NCBI RefSeq assembly: GCF_003201815.1
Contig: NZ_QJKB01000002.1
Location: forward strand, 310,001-374,000
DNA: 64,000 bases
Source: Undibacterium pigrum
GTDB taxonomy: Bacteria > Pseudomonadota > Gammaproteobacteria > Burkholderiales > Burkholderiaceae_D
Reading direction: 5' to 3'
Below the pieces are notes generated by a model. The model saw only the letters and a list, made by a program, of their open reading frames with translations, was not told the DNA's origin and searched no databases. How positions within the stretch are numbered: position 1 is the stretch's first letter; the number at the start of each line of letters is the position of its first letter. This document shows, in pieces, positions 1 to 8,107 of this stretch. Made by a program: the position numbers and the translations under genes.

Positions 1-2018
1 TCAGGGGTGAATTTGACGGCATTCGACAACAGGTTATAGACGATTTGTTTGAGCTTGACTTCATCGAGCCAGACATTGCCCAGGTCTTCCGGGATTTTGG
101 CAGATACCTGCAGATTTTGCAGGCTGGCCTGTTCACGGATGACTTGCAGGCTGGCTTGCAGCAGGCTGGCAATATCGGTAGATTCCAGATTGACCTGCAT
201 CTTGCCTGCTTCTATCTTGGACAGGTCAAGTATGTCATTGATCAAGGCCAGCAAGTGCTTGCCACTATGAAAGATATCGGCTGCCGCATCTTTTTGCTGG
301 GGTAGTAAATTCCCCATCAGACCATCCTTGAGAATTTCTGAGAAACCAACGATGGCGTTTAACGGTGTGCGTAATTCATGCGACATGTTTGCCAGAAATT
401 CTGACTTCATGCGGCTGGCCTGTTCCAGTTGCTGGTTCTTGGCGGCGATTTCATCGCTGCTGGTGCGCAATTGGTCGGCCAGCATTTTCAGATCATTGTA
501 TTGACGCAGATTGTGCAGGGCGACGGCAAGCTGGCCTGCCAGCCTTTCCAGAAAAGCCTGTTCACCGGCCACTACGGTATTGGTTGTCGCCAGCACCATG
601 ACGGCGAGGCGGTGTTCCTGATACACCACAGGTATCATGAACACATGCCTGGGACTGAAATCTGCCAGCCCGGTTTGCATGCTGAGGCGGCTGACGTCAA
701 GGGAATTGCTTTTCCCGGTCAGGGCCGCCTGTCCCAGCAAGCCTTCACCGAGTTCAAATTCGCGAGGAATATCCCTTGCCAGGCCATGGCTGGCTTCACA
801 GCGGAAACGTGCATACCATTCATCAAAACTATACAACGCCGACATCTGGTAGCCATGGCGCTCAGCCAGCAAGGACAAGAGGCTGGCGAAAATCTTGTTA
901 CGTTCAAAACTGGCGGTGAACAGGATCTGTGCCTTGGCCTGGGTATCATCATAATGGGCCGCCGCCCTGAGTTTGCGCTCTGTTGCGGTGAAATCGGTGA
1001 CATCCACATTGACTGACAAGCCGCCGATAATATTGCCCTTATCATCGCGCAAAGGTGCGGTACTGTTGGCAATGGTTTTGCGGTTGCCATCAAAGCAGCG
1101 TATGTCTGCCAGTTCGGCCAGTATGGTTTCACCGGTTTTCATGGTACGTGCCAGTGCCCATTCATCCGAGGCTATGCGCTTGCCACTATCGGGCCACCAG
1201 CCTGCATATTCACCATACTGGTCCAGATTGACCTGGCGACTACCACCCCAGATCAGCTTGGCACCAGGATTGATCGTGGTCAGCGAGCCTTCACGATCAC
1301 AAATCAGCACGCCGACCGGCAAGATATCCAGGATTTGTTTCAACAGGGATTCGCTGTCGCGTACAGCCGCTTCTGCCAGGCTACGCTGTATCACATCACG
1401 CCTGAACTGCCACCACAGCAAGGCACCGCCCGCCAGTGTGATGATGAGGACCAGTATGCCTATATTGCGTGCCTGGACGAAATTGTTCTCCACCTGGATC
1501 TTGCGTTGTTGCAGCAAGACCCTTTCTTCCTCTTCCATGTTGCTGATTTGCACCATCAGGGCTTCCATGATCAGGCGCGGTGTACCACTGATGAGGTGCT
1601 TGCGTGTGGCAGGGTAACCCTCAGTCTGGTAAATTTGTAACGTCCTGTCGAGTGCGTTCAACCTCTCGTTCAATTTCAGTTGCAGGTTTTTGTATATCAA
1701 TTGCTGACGGGGATTGTCAGCCGTCAGCTCAGCGATCTTTTTTTCTGCCTGGCGAATTTGCGCTGATTTGCTGTCGCGCTGACCGGTGAAGACATCATCG
1801 CCAGTGATAAAGTACAGGCGTTGTATGCTTTCCAGTTCCAGTACGCCAGACTTGACTTCATATAACTGGTCCAGTACCTGATAGGTGTGCGCCACCCAGA
1901 GCGAATTTTCACGGTAGTCTTGCAGTGAGCGATACAGTTGCCAGCCTGCAGACAAGAGTAAGGCCAGCCCGAACATAAGCCCTGCGAGGAGTCTGAATTC
2001 GGTACTGAGTTTTTTCAT
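1..2018 (-). CDS. membrane sensor histidine kinase (CHASE3-PAS-GAF-HisKA), 3' end outside window
   Basis: This is a hybrid-less sensor kinase that probably phosphorylates a response regulator, perhaps one of the two encoded just upstream. The reading frame is open from the ATG at 2018 to the window edge (672 codons), so the C-terminus is missing. Domains in order are a membrane segment (about residues 8-26), a periplasmic CHASE3-like helical domain (40-175, with the typical LYFITGD stretch), a second membrane segment (186-204), a PAS domain (about 225-335), a GAF domain (about 360-490), a coiled linker, and the HisKA H box MSHELRTPLNAI with phospho-acceptor His547. The ATPase domain begins with the N box LLSNAVKFTP, where the window stops. 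It lies 50 bp after the response-regulator gene and is probably co-transcribed. The input signal is unknown. Confidence 0.93.
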   Translation of the reverse strand, partial: MKKLSTEFRLLAGLMFGLALLLSAGWQLYRSLQDYRENSLWVAHTYQVLDQLYEVKSGVLELESIQRLYFITGDDVFTGQRDSKSAQIRQAEKKIAELTADNPRQQLIYKNLQLKLNERLNALDRTLQIYQTEGYPATRKHLISGTPRLIMEALMVQISNMEEEERVLLQQRKIQVENNFVQARNIGILVLIITLAGGALLWWQFRRDVIQRSLAEAAVRDSESLLKQILDILPVGVLICDREGSLTTINPGAKLIWGGSRQVNLDQYGEYAGWWPDSGKRIASDEWALARTMKTGETILAELADIRCFDGNRKTIANSTAPLRDDKGNIIGGLSVNVDVTDFTATERKLRAAAHYDDTQAKAQILFTASFERNKIFASLLSLLAERHGYQMSALYSFDEWYARFRCEASHGLARDIPREFELGEGLLGQAALTGKSNSLDVSRLSMQTGLADFSPRHVFMIPVVYQEHRLAVMVLATTNTVVAGEQAFLERLAGQLAVALHNLRQYNDLKMLADQLRTSSDEIAAKNQQLEQASRMKSEFLANMSHELRTPLNAIVGFSEILKDGLMGNLLPQQKDAAADIFHSGKHLLALINDILDLSKIEAGKMQVNLESTDIASLLQASLQVIREQASLQNLQVSAKIPEDLGNVWLDEVKLKQIVYNLLSNAVKFTP

Positions 2019-2068
2019 AATGCATTCTTTCTGTGAATATCTGCAAATTGAAACAGCCCTGCCAGTAA

Positions 2069-2878
2069 TTATGCCTGATCTGGCGGTCTGCCGAGTCTTG
2101 GCTCGGGAGCGAATGCAATCAGTGTGCCTATGCTCAGATCCAGCACAAAATAATCCAGTCTCTGTTGACCATTCAAGCGCAATTGCATGCGCTGCTTGCG
2201 TCTTGCGCCGTAGGCGGGCTTGAGTGCCGCCGGCAAATCCTCCACTGAAATACCGCTGGTAAGCGGTGTCTGGTCAAGTTCCCTGAGAAAACGATTGGCG
2301 CTGGCATTACACAGACTGACAACACCGTCGACCAGCAAACAGGCTCCCATGGGCAAATGCTGTATGGCATCTGTGGCGATGTCCTTGTGTATGGAATGCA
2401 TCAGCGCATCAAGTGTACGAAAAGCATGGGCACCTTCTGCATTGTTGAGAATGCCGTTATATTCTTTTAACAGGCGTTCACGCTCGAGTTTCAATGTGTA
2501 TTGCTCAAGGGCCTGCCTGACTGTCGTCAGCAAGTCTTCATTCAGCCAGGGTTTGGTCAGTAACTTGTATGGCTGGGACTGATTGACGGCATTGAACACA
2601 TTGCTGACGATATTGAGGTCAGGTTCGCCAGTGATGATCAGGCGCACTGCATCAGGGTATTCTTCCCTGACCGCGATCAGGAAAGCTGCCAGTTGCTCAT
2701 TGCGTGGCTCACAGATCAGCACAGCGATGCGTTGCGTCGCCATGATGGCATTTGCCTCGTCAGCATTGCTGGCACTGACGACTGGGTGTTGCAAAGGTTC
2801 GAGTAAGCGCTGCAATGCCTGTTGCAGATAATGGTCATCATCGACCAGCAAAATACCGGGACGTTGTTTATCAGGCAT
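2069..2878 (-). CDS. response regulator with Glu at the phospho-acceptor site, plus PAS-like C-terminal domain
   Basis: The N-terminal 125 residues form a receiver domain: the acidic pair is in LLVDDD (13-15), the conserved Thr in LIITGEPD and the Lys in LLTKPW are present. The residue that aligns with the phosphorylated Asp is Glu57 (codon GAG at 2708-2710, context AVLICEPRN). Glu at this site often mimics the phosphorylated state, so this receiver may be constitutively on. A coiled region and a PAS-like domain (about 150-265, context MGACLLVDGVVSLCNASANR) follow; there is no DNA-binding or enzyme domain. The start at 2878 overlaps the stop of the preceding HD-GYP gene by 8 bp; ATG at 2884 is also possible, while a longer frame to 2983 would read back through the HD-GYP gene and is rejected. 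The overlap indicates translational coupling. It may act as an adaptor between the kinase and the HD-GYP protein (inference). Confidence 0.85.
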   Translation of the reverse strand: MPDKQRPGILLVDDDHYLQQALQRLLEPLQHPVVSASNADEANAIMATQRIAVLICEPRNEQLAAFLIAVREEYPDAVRLIITGEPDLNIVSNVFNAVNQSQPYKLLTKPWLNEDLLTTVRQALEQYTLKLERERLLKEYNGILNNAEGAHAFRTLDALMHSIHKDIATDAIQHLPMGACLLVDGVVSLCNASANRFLRELDQTPLTSGISVEDLPAALKPAYGARRKQRMQLRLNGQQRLDYFVLDLSIGTLIAFAPEPRLGRPPDQA

Positions 2879-3932
2879 CGGCATGCTGATCGTAGATGGC
2901 GGCAAAGCGCCCGGCCTGAGCAACAAAACAAGACAATACCTCAGGGTCAAAGTGAGATGGCTGGGTACGGCCATCGCCTTCAATAATAATGCTCATGCTT
3001 TGCTCATGATCAATTGAAGGCTTATACGGACGACGGCTGCGCAAGGCATCATACACATCACAGATTTGCATGACCCGTGCAGCAAGTGGAATAGCTTCAC
3101 CCTTGAGGCCATTTGGATAGCCTGTGCCATCCCAGCGTTCATGGTGGTTCAGCGCGATTTCTGCACCCATTTCGGTATACGGTGAAGTGCCGCTGGCAAG
3201 TATGCTGGCACCCAGCGCACAATGGGTGCGCATGATATTCCATTCGTCGTTATTGAAGCTGCCAGGTTTCAGCAAGACATGGTCGGGGATACCTATCTTG
3301 CCTATGTCATGCATGGGGCTGGCCTGGAAGATCGCATCATGGAAGTCGGCAGGTAAATCCATGGCTTCAGACAAAGCACGGCAGTAATAGCTGATGCGGC
3401 GTACATGATGGCCGGTTTCTTCATCCTTGTGCTCGGCTGCCCGCACCAGGGTAAACACCGTGTCGCGATAGGCATTTTCCAGTTGCGCTGTGCGCTCCAC
3501 TACCTGGCTTTCCAGTATGCGGTTATGATCAGTGAGGAAGTCGCCATATTCCTTGAGTCGCAAGAGATTGCGCACCCGCACGCTGAGGTCGGCCCTGTCG
3601 ATAGGTTTGGTCAGAAATTCTTCAGCACCAGCTTCGAGGGCGCGCAGTTTGGAATTGCGGTCATCCAGTGCAGTCAGCATGATGACAGGCACGGGCTGCG
3701 TCAGGGGATTGGCCTTGAGTTCGGCAACTGTGGCAAAACCATCCATGCCCGGCATCATGATGTCGAGCAGGATAAGATCAGGTTGTGCAAAGGCGGCAAT
3801 TTTGAGCGCATCCAGCCCATTATTTGCACTCATAGTAGAATAGCCTTCAGCACGCAAGAGTACTTCCAGCAGACGTACATTTCTTTCCTCGTCGTCTACC
3901 AGCAGGATACGTGCAGATTTAAGGTCTTTCAT
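2871..3932 (-). CDS. response regulator with HD-GYP cyclic-di-GMP phosphodiesterase domain (RpfG type)
   Basis: Predicted cytoplasmic enzyme that degrades cyclic di-GMP under control of phosphorylation. The receiver domain (about 7-125) has the acidic pair DDE at 13-15, phospho-acceptor Asp57 (LILLDIMMPGMDG) and Lys109 (LTKP). A short coiled linker leads into the HD-GYP domain (about 155-345). All signature elements can be read: the His pair in HHVRR (175-176), HDIGK (208-212), RTHCALG, HHERWDGTGYP (263-273) and CDVYDAL. The catalytic set is therefore intact and activity is likely. It is the first gene of a signalling operon followed by the Glu57 regulator and the sensor kinase. The 353-residue length fits the RpfG-like family. 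The 300-bp region upstream holds its promoter. Confidence 0.95.
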   Translation of the reverse strand: MKDLKSARILLVDDEERNVRLLEVLLRAEGYSTMSANNGLDALKIAAFAQPDLILLDIMMPGMDGFATVAELKANPLTQPVPVIMLTALDDRNSKLRALEAGAEEFLTKPIDRADLSVRVRNLLRLKEYGDFLTDHNRILESQVVERTAQLENAYRDTVFTLVRAAEHKDEETGHHVRRISYYCRALSEAMDLPADFHDAIFQASPMHDIGKIGIPDHVLLKPGSFNNDEWNIMRTHCALGASILASGTSPYTEMGAEIALNHHERWDGTGYPNGLKGEAIPLAARVMQICDVYDALRSRRPYKPSIDHEQSMSIIIEGDGRTQPSHFDPEVLSCFVAQAGRFAAIYDQHADA

Positions 3933-4120
3933 ACAAAGCCTCCTCCTGAGTAAGAGAATAGTCTCAGCTTGTCCAATTGTCTAGCCTTTATTTCTATCTT
4001 TTTGGCAACAAATTCCCCAATATCCACGGTCAAGGCTATCGCAGTGATATTGTTGCTGATCTGTTGTGGCCTATCTGTGTGTATGCTCACTTATGACCGG
4101 GCCTAATTGCTCAGTGTGAG

Positions 4121-4168
4121 CGTACTCTGTGACATACTCGATGGCGCACTCTGCAACGTACTCTGTCA
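4121..4168. repeat. four tandem copies of a 12-bp repeat upstream of rep
   Basis: Four head-to-tail 12-bp units can be read: CGTACTCTGTGA (4121), CATACTCGATGG (4133), CGCACTCTGCAA (4145) and CGTACTCTGTCA (4157). The first and last are nearly identical; the middle two are degenerate. They lie in the 305-bp gap between the divergent HD-GYP and rep genes, ending about 70 bp before the rep start. They could be an array of regulator sites on one helical face (12 bp is near one turn) or a small degenerate minisatellite. Nothing else was recognised in this gap. Confidence 0.7.
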
Positions 4169-4237
4169 TCTACCCAGACCATTGCAGGCTACAATAGCGC
4201 TTGCAAGTTTTTGCGGATCAGCTCCGTCTCCCCCTTT

Positions 4238-6268
4238 ATGTCACATGGCCTGAATACCCCCCAAAGTAATGCAGTCAACTATATGGATGGCCCCTGCCTG
4301 GTGCTGGCCGGGGCTGGCTCGGGCAAGACACGGGTGATTACCCAGAAAATCGTCAACCTGATAGAACTGCATGGCTATGACCCCAAGCATATCGCCGCCC
4401 TGACCTTTACCAACAAGGCTGCGCTGGAAATGCAGGAGCGCATAGGCAAACTGCTGGCCGAACCACGCCAGGCCAGGCAATTGACGGTGTCCACCTTCCA
4501 CTCGCTGGGCGTGAAGATACTCAGGCAGGAGGCGCAAGCCCTGGGCCTGAAAGACCGCTTTTCCATCATGGACAGTGATGATTGTTTTTCACTGGTGCAG
4601 GATCTGGCAATCACCACCGACAAGCAATTGATACGGCGCATACAGACTGCCATGTCCTTATGGAAAAATGGCCTGGTTGACCCTGAAGTCGCCTTGCAAC
4701 AGGCGAAGGATGAAGACGAGGCCATCGCCGCCAGGGTTTACCGCAGCTATGTCGCCACCCTGTCAGCCTATCAGGCAGTAGACTTTGATGACTTGATACG
4801 CTTGCCGGTAGAACTGTTTCGCAGCAATGAACAGGTGCGCGACAAATGGCAGCGCCGCCTGCGCTATTTGCTTGTCGATGAATACCAGGACACCAATACC
4901 TGCCAGTATGAACTGGTGAAATTACTGGTGAGTGGCATAGGCAAGAAACCCATGTTCACCGCCGTGGGTGATGATGACCAGGCTATCTATGCCTGGCGTG
5001 GTGCCACCATAGAAAACCTGAAGACCCTGCAGGTGGATTTCCCCAATCTGGAAATCATCAAGCTGGAGCAGAACTACCGTTCCAGTACCCGCATCCTGCA
5101 GGCAGCCAATTCTGTCATCGGCAATAATCCCAAGCTGTTTGAAAAATCGCTATGGTCTGAGCATGGCCTCGGTGATCCGGTCAAGGTATTGGGCATGCAG
5201 GATGACGAGCAAGAGGCAGAGCAAGTCGCCATCATGATCTCGGCCCACCGCTTCGAGCGCCAGGCCAAGTATTCTGATTATGCGATTTTGTATCGCGGCA
5301 ATCACCAGGCACGCGTCATAGAACAGGCTTTACGGCGTGAACGTATTCCTTACACTATCTCCGGTGGTCAGAGTTTCTTTGACCGCGCCGAGATCAAGGA
5401 CATCATTGCCTATCTGCGCCTGATCGCCAATGAGGATGATGACCCGGCTTTCATCCGTGCCATCACCACACCCAAGCGAGGTGTCGGCCTGGCTACGCTG
5501 GAAGTGCTGGGTGAATTTGCCGGGCAATGGCAATGCTCGCTGTTTGCTGCCGTCTTCAAAGGCGGCATAGAAGCCAAGCTGCCTGACAAGCAGTTACGGC
5601 CATTACGGAATTTCTGTACCTTCATCAATCAGGTTGAGGCCCATGCCCACAGGGAAAGTCATGCCAGCGAATTGCTGGATGACCTCATGAAAGAAATCAA
5701 TTACGAAGGCTATCTCTACGACAGCTTTGAAGACCGTGCCGCACAAAACAAATGGCAGAACGTGCTCGACTTTACCCAGTGGCTGAAGACCAAGGGTAGT
5801 GGTGGCAAGGATGGCAATGACGATCACCGCAGCCTGCTCGACCTGACCCAGATGGTGGCCCTGATGACCATGATGGAAGGCAAGGATGAAGAGCCGGATG
5901 CAGTGCGCATGTCGACACTGCATGCCTCCAAGGGCCTGGAATATCCCCATGTATTCCTGGTTGGTGTTGAAGAAGGCATCTTGCCACACAAGGGTGACCC
6001 CGATGCGCCTGTTGAGACTTTTGCCGCCCGCATAGAAGAAGAGCGTCGCCTGATGTATGTAGGTATTACCCGCGCCCAGCGTAGCCTGCATATCACCTGG
6101 TGCAAGAAGCGCAAGCGTGCAGGCGTGCAGGTGCATTGCGATCCATCCCGCTTTATCAAGGAAATGAAGCTCGATGAAGGCGATGCCCTGCCAGCAGAAG
6201 GTGAAGTCATGACGCCAAAAGAAAGGCTGGCTGGCCTGAAAGCCTTATTGAGCAAACCCAGGGAATAA
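4238..6268 (+). CDS. rep: ATP-dependent DNA helicase Rep (superfamily 1A)
   Basis: Rep is a 3'-to-5' DNA helicase that helps replication forks move through protein blocks. The protein shows every SF1A motif in order: Walker A GAGSGKT (residues 25-31), motif Ia FTNKAA, motif II VDEYQDT, motif III GDDDQAIYAWRGA, motif IV QNYRSS, motif V LHASKGLEYP and motif VI EERRLMYVGITRAQ. The pattern follows E. coli Rep more closely than UvrD (LVLAGAGSGKTRVIT near the start, and the phrase YRGNHQARV). Length is 676 residues, normal for the family. I chose ATG at 4238, which gives the usual short lead before the Q motif (LNTPQ); the TTG at 4211 would add nine residues. No strong ribosome-binding sequence is seen before either start. 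It is transcribed alone. Confidence 0.96.
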   Translation: MSHGLNTPQSNAVNYMDGPCLVLAGAGSGKTRVITQKIVNLIELHGYDPKHIAALTFTNKAALEMQERIGKLLAEPRQARQLTVSTFHSLGVKILRQEAQALGLKDRFSIMDSDDCFSLVQDLAITTDKQLIRRIQTAMSLWKNGLVDPEVALQQAKDEDEAIAARVYRSYVATLSAYQAVDFDDLIRLPVELFRSNEQVRDKWQRRLRYLLVDEYQDTNTCQYELVKLLVSGIGKKPMFTAVGDDDQAIYAWRGATIENLKTLQVDFPNLEIIKLEQNYRSSTRILQAANSVIGNNPKLFEKSLWSEHGLGDPVKVLGMQDDEQEAEQVAIMISAHRFERQAKYSDYAILYRGNHQARVIEQALRRERIPYTISGGQSFFDRAEIKDIIAYLRLIANEDDDPAFIRAITTPKRGVGLATLEVLGEFAGQWQCSLFAAVFKGGIEAKLPDKQLRPLRNFCTFINQVEAHAHRESHASELLDDLMKEINYEGYLYDSFEDRAAQNKWQNVLDFTQWLKTKGSGGKDGNDDHRSLLDLTQMVALMTMMEGKDEEPDAVRMSTLHASKGLEYPHVFLVGVEEGILPHKGDPDAPVETFAARIEEERRLMYVGITRAQRSLHITWCKKRKRAGVQVHCDPSRFIKEMKLDEGDALPAEGEVMTPKERLAGLKALLSKPRE

Positions 6269-6353
6269 GCCGGGAATTTTTTGGGAGTGTTATTATCGCC
6301 CGCAGCATACCCTGTCTTACATATCATAGTGGTCAAACCAGTCAGCTATTCTT

Positions 6354-6995
6354 ATGTCAAACCAAAACTCAACTCCTTCATCAGTTCACCTGATTACCAG
6401 CGCTGAACAGCTGGACAATTTATTTGATGCCGTCGGTGCAGCTTCCATCAAAAAGGAAGTGCCGTATATCCATGCGCATTATCGCGCCATGATAGAAGCC
6501 TCGCCCTTTGCGGTACTGGCTACCCGTGGGCCAGATGGTCTGGATGCTTCGCCCCGTGGTGATGCGCCGGGCTTTATCGTGGTTGAAGATGAAAAGACGC
6601 TGTTGCTGCCAGAACGGCGCGGCAATAACCGCATCGATAGCTTGCGCAATATTTTGTTTGATTCCCAGGTCGGACTGTTGTTCCTCATCCCCGGCATAGG
6701 CGAAACCTTGCGGGTCAATGGCAGTGCCAGCATTTCTGTTGAACCTGCTTTACTGGAGCGCTTTGCCGTGGATGGCAAAGCACCAAAATGCGTCTTGCGC
6801 ATAGCAGTGGATACAGTCTATTTTCAGTGCGCCCGGGCCATCATACGCTCGCAATTATGGCAGCGTGCTGCTAGCGAAGCGCCGGTGCCGCTACCCAGCC
6901 CCGGCACTATCCTGGCCGCCCTCAGCAATGCCGAAGTTGGTGGTGACAAATACGATAGTGACCTGCCAGCAAGACAGCGGGCCACCCTGTATTAA
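6354..6995 (+). CDS. pyridoxamine 5'-phosphate oxidase family flavin-binding protein
   Basis: A 213-residue protein with a split-barrel FMN-binding fold. The core reads SPFAVLATRGPDGLDASPRGDAP followed by a strand ending LLPERRGNNRIDSLRNIL, typical of the PPOX-like subfamily of about 200 residues (MSMEG_1061 type) rather than of PdxH itself. A conserved YFQCARAIIRSQLW element lies near residue 160. The family reduces or binds small ligands with flavin; the actual substrate cannot be told from sequence. It follows rep by 85 bp on the same strand and may be read from its own promoter. There is no signal peptide, so it is cytoplasmic. Confidence 0.88.
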   Translation: MSNQNSTPSSVHLITSAEQLDNLFDAVGAASIKKEVPYIHAHYRAMIEASPFAVLATRGPDGLDASPRGDAPGFIVVEDEKTLLLPERRGNNRIDSLRNILFDSQVGLLFLIPGIGETLRVNGSASISVEPALLERFAVDGKAPKCVLRIAVDTVYFQCARAIIRSQLWQRAASEAPVPLPSPGTILAALSNAEVGGDKYDSDLPARQRATLY

Positions 6996-7114
6996 TATTT
7001 TTGCATAAGCGCCATAAGTACCCTAAGTACCATAGGCACTTTCTGGTATCCTGTGCCGCCTGAAGAGACATCAGGCAGGCTGACAGATTATATATTTACA
7101 TGGAAATATCGATA

Positions 7115-8020
7115 ATGAAATTCAAGACTTCGCTTTCTCAATTAACGCTCAAGTGTCTGGCAGTGCTGGGGTTGACCGTAGCTGCCAGCCATGCATTTGC
7201 CCAGGCAGAAACGCCAGCCAAAGGTGTCTTCTGGGAAGTTAAATCGGAAAAGAATACAGCATATCTGTTTGGCTCCATCCATCTGGCCAAGGCCAGCTTC
7301 TATCCACTGCCAGAAGCAGTCGACAAAGCCTATAAACAGGCCGATACCCTGGTCGTTGAAGTCGACACTACCGATACCAAGGCAGCTGAAAAAGCCATGC
7401 CTTTTTTCACCTACACAGCACCCGACAAGCTGGAAAACCACATCAAGAAAACCACCTGGGAAAGCCTGCAATCCCTGGTTGGCCCGGCTGCGGCACAATT
7501 CCAGAGCCTGAAACCCACCATCGTTGCGACGGCACTCAGCATAGGCGTCTTCAGGCAGCAAGGCTATGATGCTTCCAAGGGTGTGGACTTGCATTATGTC
7601 TTGCGAGCCAAGCAGGATAAAAAAGAGATCGTTGAACTGGAAAGCACGGCATTTCAAGCCAGTGTACTCGGTGGTTTGCCGGATGAAGATGCCGATGCCA
7701 TGCTGGCACAAACCCTGGATGGTTTGAAAAGTGGCGACACCCTGCGTGAAACCGCAGGCATGATAGCTGCCTGGAAAAGTGGTGATGCAGAAGGCCTCGC
7801 AAAAATCCTGCAAGATGCAGCCAGCAAGGATGCCGGTTCCAAAAAACTCATGAAGTTATTGCTGGATGACCGTAACCAGGGCATGAGCAAGAAAATCCTG
7901 GACTTGCATGAGAAGGGTAAAAAACTCTTCATCGTCGTTGGTGCAGGGCATTTGACTGGCGCTAACAGCATTATCGAATTGCTGGAAAAACAGGGCCTGG
8001 AAGTAAAGCAAATCAAATAA
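7115..8020 (+). CDS. TraB/GumN family periplasmic protein
   Basis: The first 29 residues form a Sec signal peptide ending at AQA (SHAFAQAET). The mature protein carries the two family signatures: GSIHLAKASFYPLP near the start and GAGHLTGANSIIELLEKQG at the end, each with the His that in the related Tiki/TraB proteins binds metal. A cluster of acidic residues in VVEVDTTD follows the first. Some relatives act as proteases, but the function of bacterial members is largely unproven. ATG at 7115 is preferred because GGAAA lies eight bases upstream and the signal peptide then starts MKFKTS; the ATG at 7100 would add five residues. The gene ends in a strong terminator. Confidence 0.9.
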   Translation: MKFKTSLSQLTLKCLAVLGLTVAASHAFAQAETPAKGVFWEVKSEKNTAYLFGSIHLAKASFYPLPEAVDKAYKQADTLVVEVDTTDTKAAEKAMPFFTYTAPDKLENHIKKTTWESLQSLVGPAAAQFQSLKPTIVATALSIGVFRQQGYDASKGVDLHYVLRAKQDKKEIVELESTAFQASVLGGLPDEDADAMLAQTLDGLKSGDTLRETAGMIAAWKSGDAEGLAKILQDAASKDAGSKKLMKLLLDDRNQGMSKKILDLHEKGKKLFIVVGAGHLTGANSIIELLEKQGLEVKQIK

Positions 8021-8049
8021 GCCTGAGTTTGAACCTAGGCTGAAAAACA

Positions 8050-8083
8050 AAAAAACGCAGAGTGATTACACGCTGCGTTTTTT
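8050..8083. terminator. bidirectional rho-independent terminator
   Basis: A-rich stem with core ACGCAG pairing CTGCGT, flanked by runs of A on the left and T on the right. It lies between two convergent genes and can serve the TraB/GumN gene (+) and the protease gene (-). Confidence 0.85.
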
Positions 8084-8107
8084 TATGCCCGATGAATAGA
8101 CCCGTCC

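Noticed and set aside
2881..2983. N-terminal extension of the Glu57 regulator to 2983
   Set aside because: It lies inside the HD-GYP gene and adds no domain; starts at 2878 or 2884 fit the receiver.
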